DNA of 64,000 bases from Ruminococcus sp. (GTDB lineage Bacteria; Bacillota; Clostridia; Oscillospirales; Acutalibacteraceae): positions 1 through 64,000 of the forward strand of contig JALFTC010000046.1 in NCBI GenBank assembly GCA_022779485.1, in the 5' to 3' direction. The notes below the pieces were generated by a model, which was not told the DNA's origin, did no database searches, and saw only the letters and a list, made by a program, of their open reading frames with translations. The position numbers and the translations under genes were made by a program. This document shows, piece by piece, positions 62,905-64,000 of the stretch; position 1 is the stretch's first letter, and the number at the start of each line of letters is the position of its first letter.

Positions 62905-63084
62905 TTACTTAAACATATACGATGCTGTGTCAACCATTTCTTCCATTGCGTGAATTGCCCTGTTCATTTTCTTTTTCATTGGCTTTTTCATCTTATTTTC
63001 CATCATCTTCTCGCCAATCATACCCATAGCAATTCCCGACATAACGCCAAAGCAAACACCCTTGAATAATCCTGAGTTACTCAC
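62905..63084 (-). CDS. 59-residue Met/Lys-rich small protein, GTG start
   Basis: Read from the GTG at 63084, with GAGGAGG 7 nt upstream, to TAA at 62905. The sequence begins VSNSGLFKGVCFGVMSGIAMG, a Gly-rich hydrophobic segment, then EKMMENKMKKPMKKKMNRAIHAMEEM, an amphipathic Met/Lys/Glu helix, then a short tail. It has ten Met. It is YtxH-like in plan (a short membrane segment and a charged helix) but no family is recognised. Its excellent ribosome site argues that it is real. Confidence 0.7.
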   Translation of the reverse strand: MSNSGLFKGVCFGVMSGIAMGMIGEKMMENKMKKPMKKKMNRAIHAMEEMVDTASYMFK

Positions 63085-63242
63085 ATTTCCACCTCCTCAA
63101 AATTATTATCCACACATATTGTTTGGCTATTAGAGAAAATGAAATCCACCCTTGCCGACTTTTCCCAAGGTATAGCAATCACTTTTCCGATATGCTATAA
63201 TTGTATTATATTTTTTCTATAACGAGTATAGAGGTGATGATT

Positions 63243-63752
63243 TTGGCAACACTAAATATAGTTTTGGTTGAACCTGAAATTCCCCAAAACACAGGCAATA
63301 TTGCAAGAACCTGTGCCGCCACAGGTGCAAGGCTCCACCTTGTAAAGCCACTTGGTTTTTCTGTTGACGACAAAACTTTAAAGAGAGCCGGACTTGACTA
63401 CTGGCATCTCCTTGACATAACCTACTACGACAGCCTTGATGATTTTTTGGAAAAAACTAAGGGCAAAAAGTACTTTCTCTACACAACCAAGGCACTCAAC
63501 AGACATACAGATGTAGAATATCCCGACGACTGCTATTTGCTTTTTGGCAAGGAAACAAGGGGACTTCCCGAGCATCTGCTTTTACAACACAAGGAAAGCT
63601 GTGTAAGGATACCAATGGTAAAGGATGCAAGAAGTCTTAACCTTAGCAATTCGGTGGCAATAGCAACATATGAGGTACTCAGGCAGTGGGATTATCCCGA
63701 TTTGTTAACTCACGGAAACCTCCACCGCCACAGCTGGGATGAAGGAATTTAG
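63243..63752 (+). CDS. trmL: tRNA (cytidine34-2'-O)-methyltransferase
   Basis: 169 residues. SPOUT fold with N-terminal NIVLVEPEIPQNTGNIARTC and C-terminal LFGKETRGLPEHLL, IPMVKDARSLNLSNSVAIATYE (knot). Methylates the wobble base of tRNA-Leu. The TTG at 63243 is 6 nt after GAGGTG; readings at 63201 and 63237 are poorer. Single gene. Confidence 0.93.
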   Translation: MATLNIVLVEPEIPQNTGNIARTCAATGARLHLVKPLGFSVDDKTLKRAGLDYWHLLDITYYDSLDDFLEKTKGKKYFLYTTKALNRHTDVEYPDDCYLLFGKETRGLPEHLLLQHKESCVRIPMVKDARSLNLSNSVAIATYEVLRQWDYPDLLTHGNLHRHSWDEGI

Positions 63753-63888
63753 GGCGAATTTTTCACAGTAAATACACTTTATTTTTACATAAAATTCTCT
63801 CTAAATTTATTTTTATACTTTATTATATCCAACTTAGCTTTATATATTGTGTATTATGTAAAAAATGCAGATAATATCCCAATAACTA

Positions 63889-63917
63889 TTGAAAATATTA
63901 CAATGTTGTTATATAAT
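63889..63917 (+). promoter_or_regulatory. Strong sigma-A promoter of the last gene
   Basis: TTGAAA, 17 nt, TATAAT, 55 nt before the ATG at 63972. Confidence 0.75.
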
Positions 63918-63971
63918 TAAAGTGTCTGAAAACAGATATTTATGCAAATCATTTGAAAGGATGTATAAAAT

Positions 63972-64000
63972 ATGGGTTTAAACAAAGTTACTGTTGATGA
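63972..64000 (+). CDS. pgk: Probable phosphoglycerate kinase (only first ten codons)
   Basis: Starts MGLNKVTVDD, matching the usual MxLNKxTVDD beginning of Pgk. AAAGGATG is 9 nt upstream. The window ends here, so identity is uncertain. Confidence 0.55.

Noticed and set aside
1..64000. tRNA, rRNA or CRISPR array
   Set aside because: No cloverleaf-like, rRNA-like or regularly spaced repeat pattern was recognised by eye; a covariance-model scan could not be run.

Overview
The window reads as a chromosomal segment of a low-GC, endospore-forming, starch-degrading gut Firmicute of the Ruminococcaceae/Oscillospiraceae type. Ruminococcus bromii or a close relative is the best guess. The reasons are: dockerin modules on a GH13-linked starch-binding protein and on a papain-like protease; a membrane-anchored cohesin-like protein; starch-binding (CBM26-like) modules; sporulation genes (gpr, spoIIP, a pdaB-like deacetylase); T-box leaders; and Shine-Dalgarno sites of the Firmicute kind. 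The species name is an inference from gene content, not from an alignment.

Layout. 1-3079 (minus): a starch operon encoding a CBM26-dockerin protein followed by a secreted GH13 amylase cut by the window edge. 3280-9634 (minus): housekeeping genes rarA, glyA and dusB, a Pro/Thr-rich membrane-anchored surface protein, and the sporulation pair gpr-spoIIP. 9732-11664: a 169-bp MITE-like element, then a secreted C1 protease with a C-terminal dockerin. 11767-13020: a PduL-type phosphotransacylase and a family-4-like uracil-DNA glycosylase. 13078-18205 (minus): two related surface-anchored CBM26-like proteins, a cohesin-like anchored protein, galE and a DRE-TIM aldolase. 18363-20383: leuA behind a leucine T-box. 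20541-25746 (minus): coaD, rsmD, uvrC, an HPr-like protein with Arg at the catalytic His15 position, trmD and rimM. 25932-36044: a GT-C-like membrane protein, a Na/Pi cotransporter-PhoU fusion, rqcH, rlmH, an MBL hydrolase, murA and comM.

36291-49195 is mostly plus strand: a SigH-like sigma factor, a zinc-ribbon protein, DUF1858-trmK-Nif3, trmB, a lipoprotein plus two-component system, DUF1385-prmC, and recA-recX-rimO-pgsA. 49243-51891: a cysteine T-box, a second MITE copy inserted between its terminator and cysE, then cysE-cysS. 51964-57183: a pdaB-like deacetylase whose ribosome-binding site lies inside a strong hairpin, a GNAT, a nitrilase, a GH25 lysozyme, luxS and a G5-M23 peptidase. 57184-62773: a repeat-rich spacer, then a sugar ABC importer (binding protein and two permeases, no ATPase) fused into an operon with two unusual membrane proteins, one MacB-like. 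62905-64000: a 59-residue Met/Lys-rich small protein, trmL and the first codons of a probable pgk.

How the genes fit together: the secreted and anchored starch-binding, cohesin and dockerin proteins look like parts of an amylosome (a cellulosome-like starch-degrading complex). The binding-protein-dependent importer at 57.7-61 kb may take up the resulting sugars, GalE feeds UDP-sugars to the cell surface, and the Crh-like HPr could report carbon status. The most novel items are the MITE family and its insertion in a T-box leader, the His-less HPr, the dockerin protease and paired anchored starch-binding proteins beside a cohesin, the RBS-occluding hairpin before pdaB, and the ABC operon with an orphan MacB-like protein.
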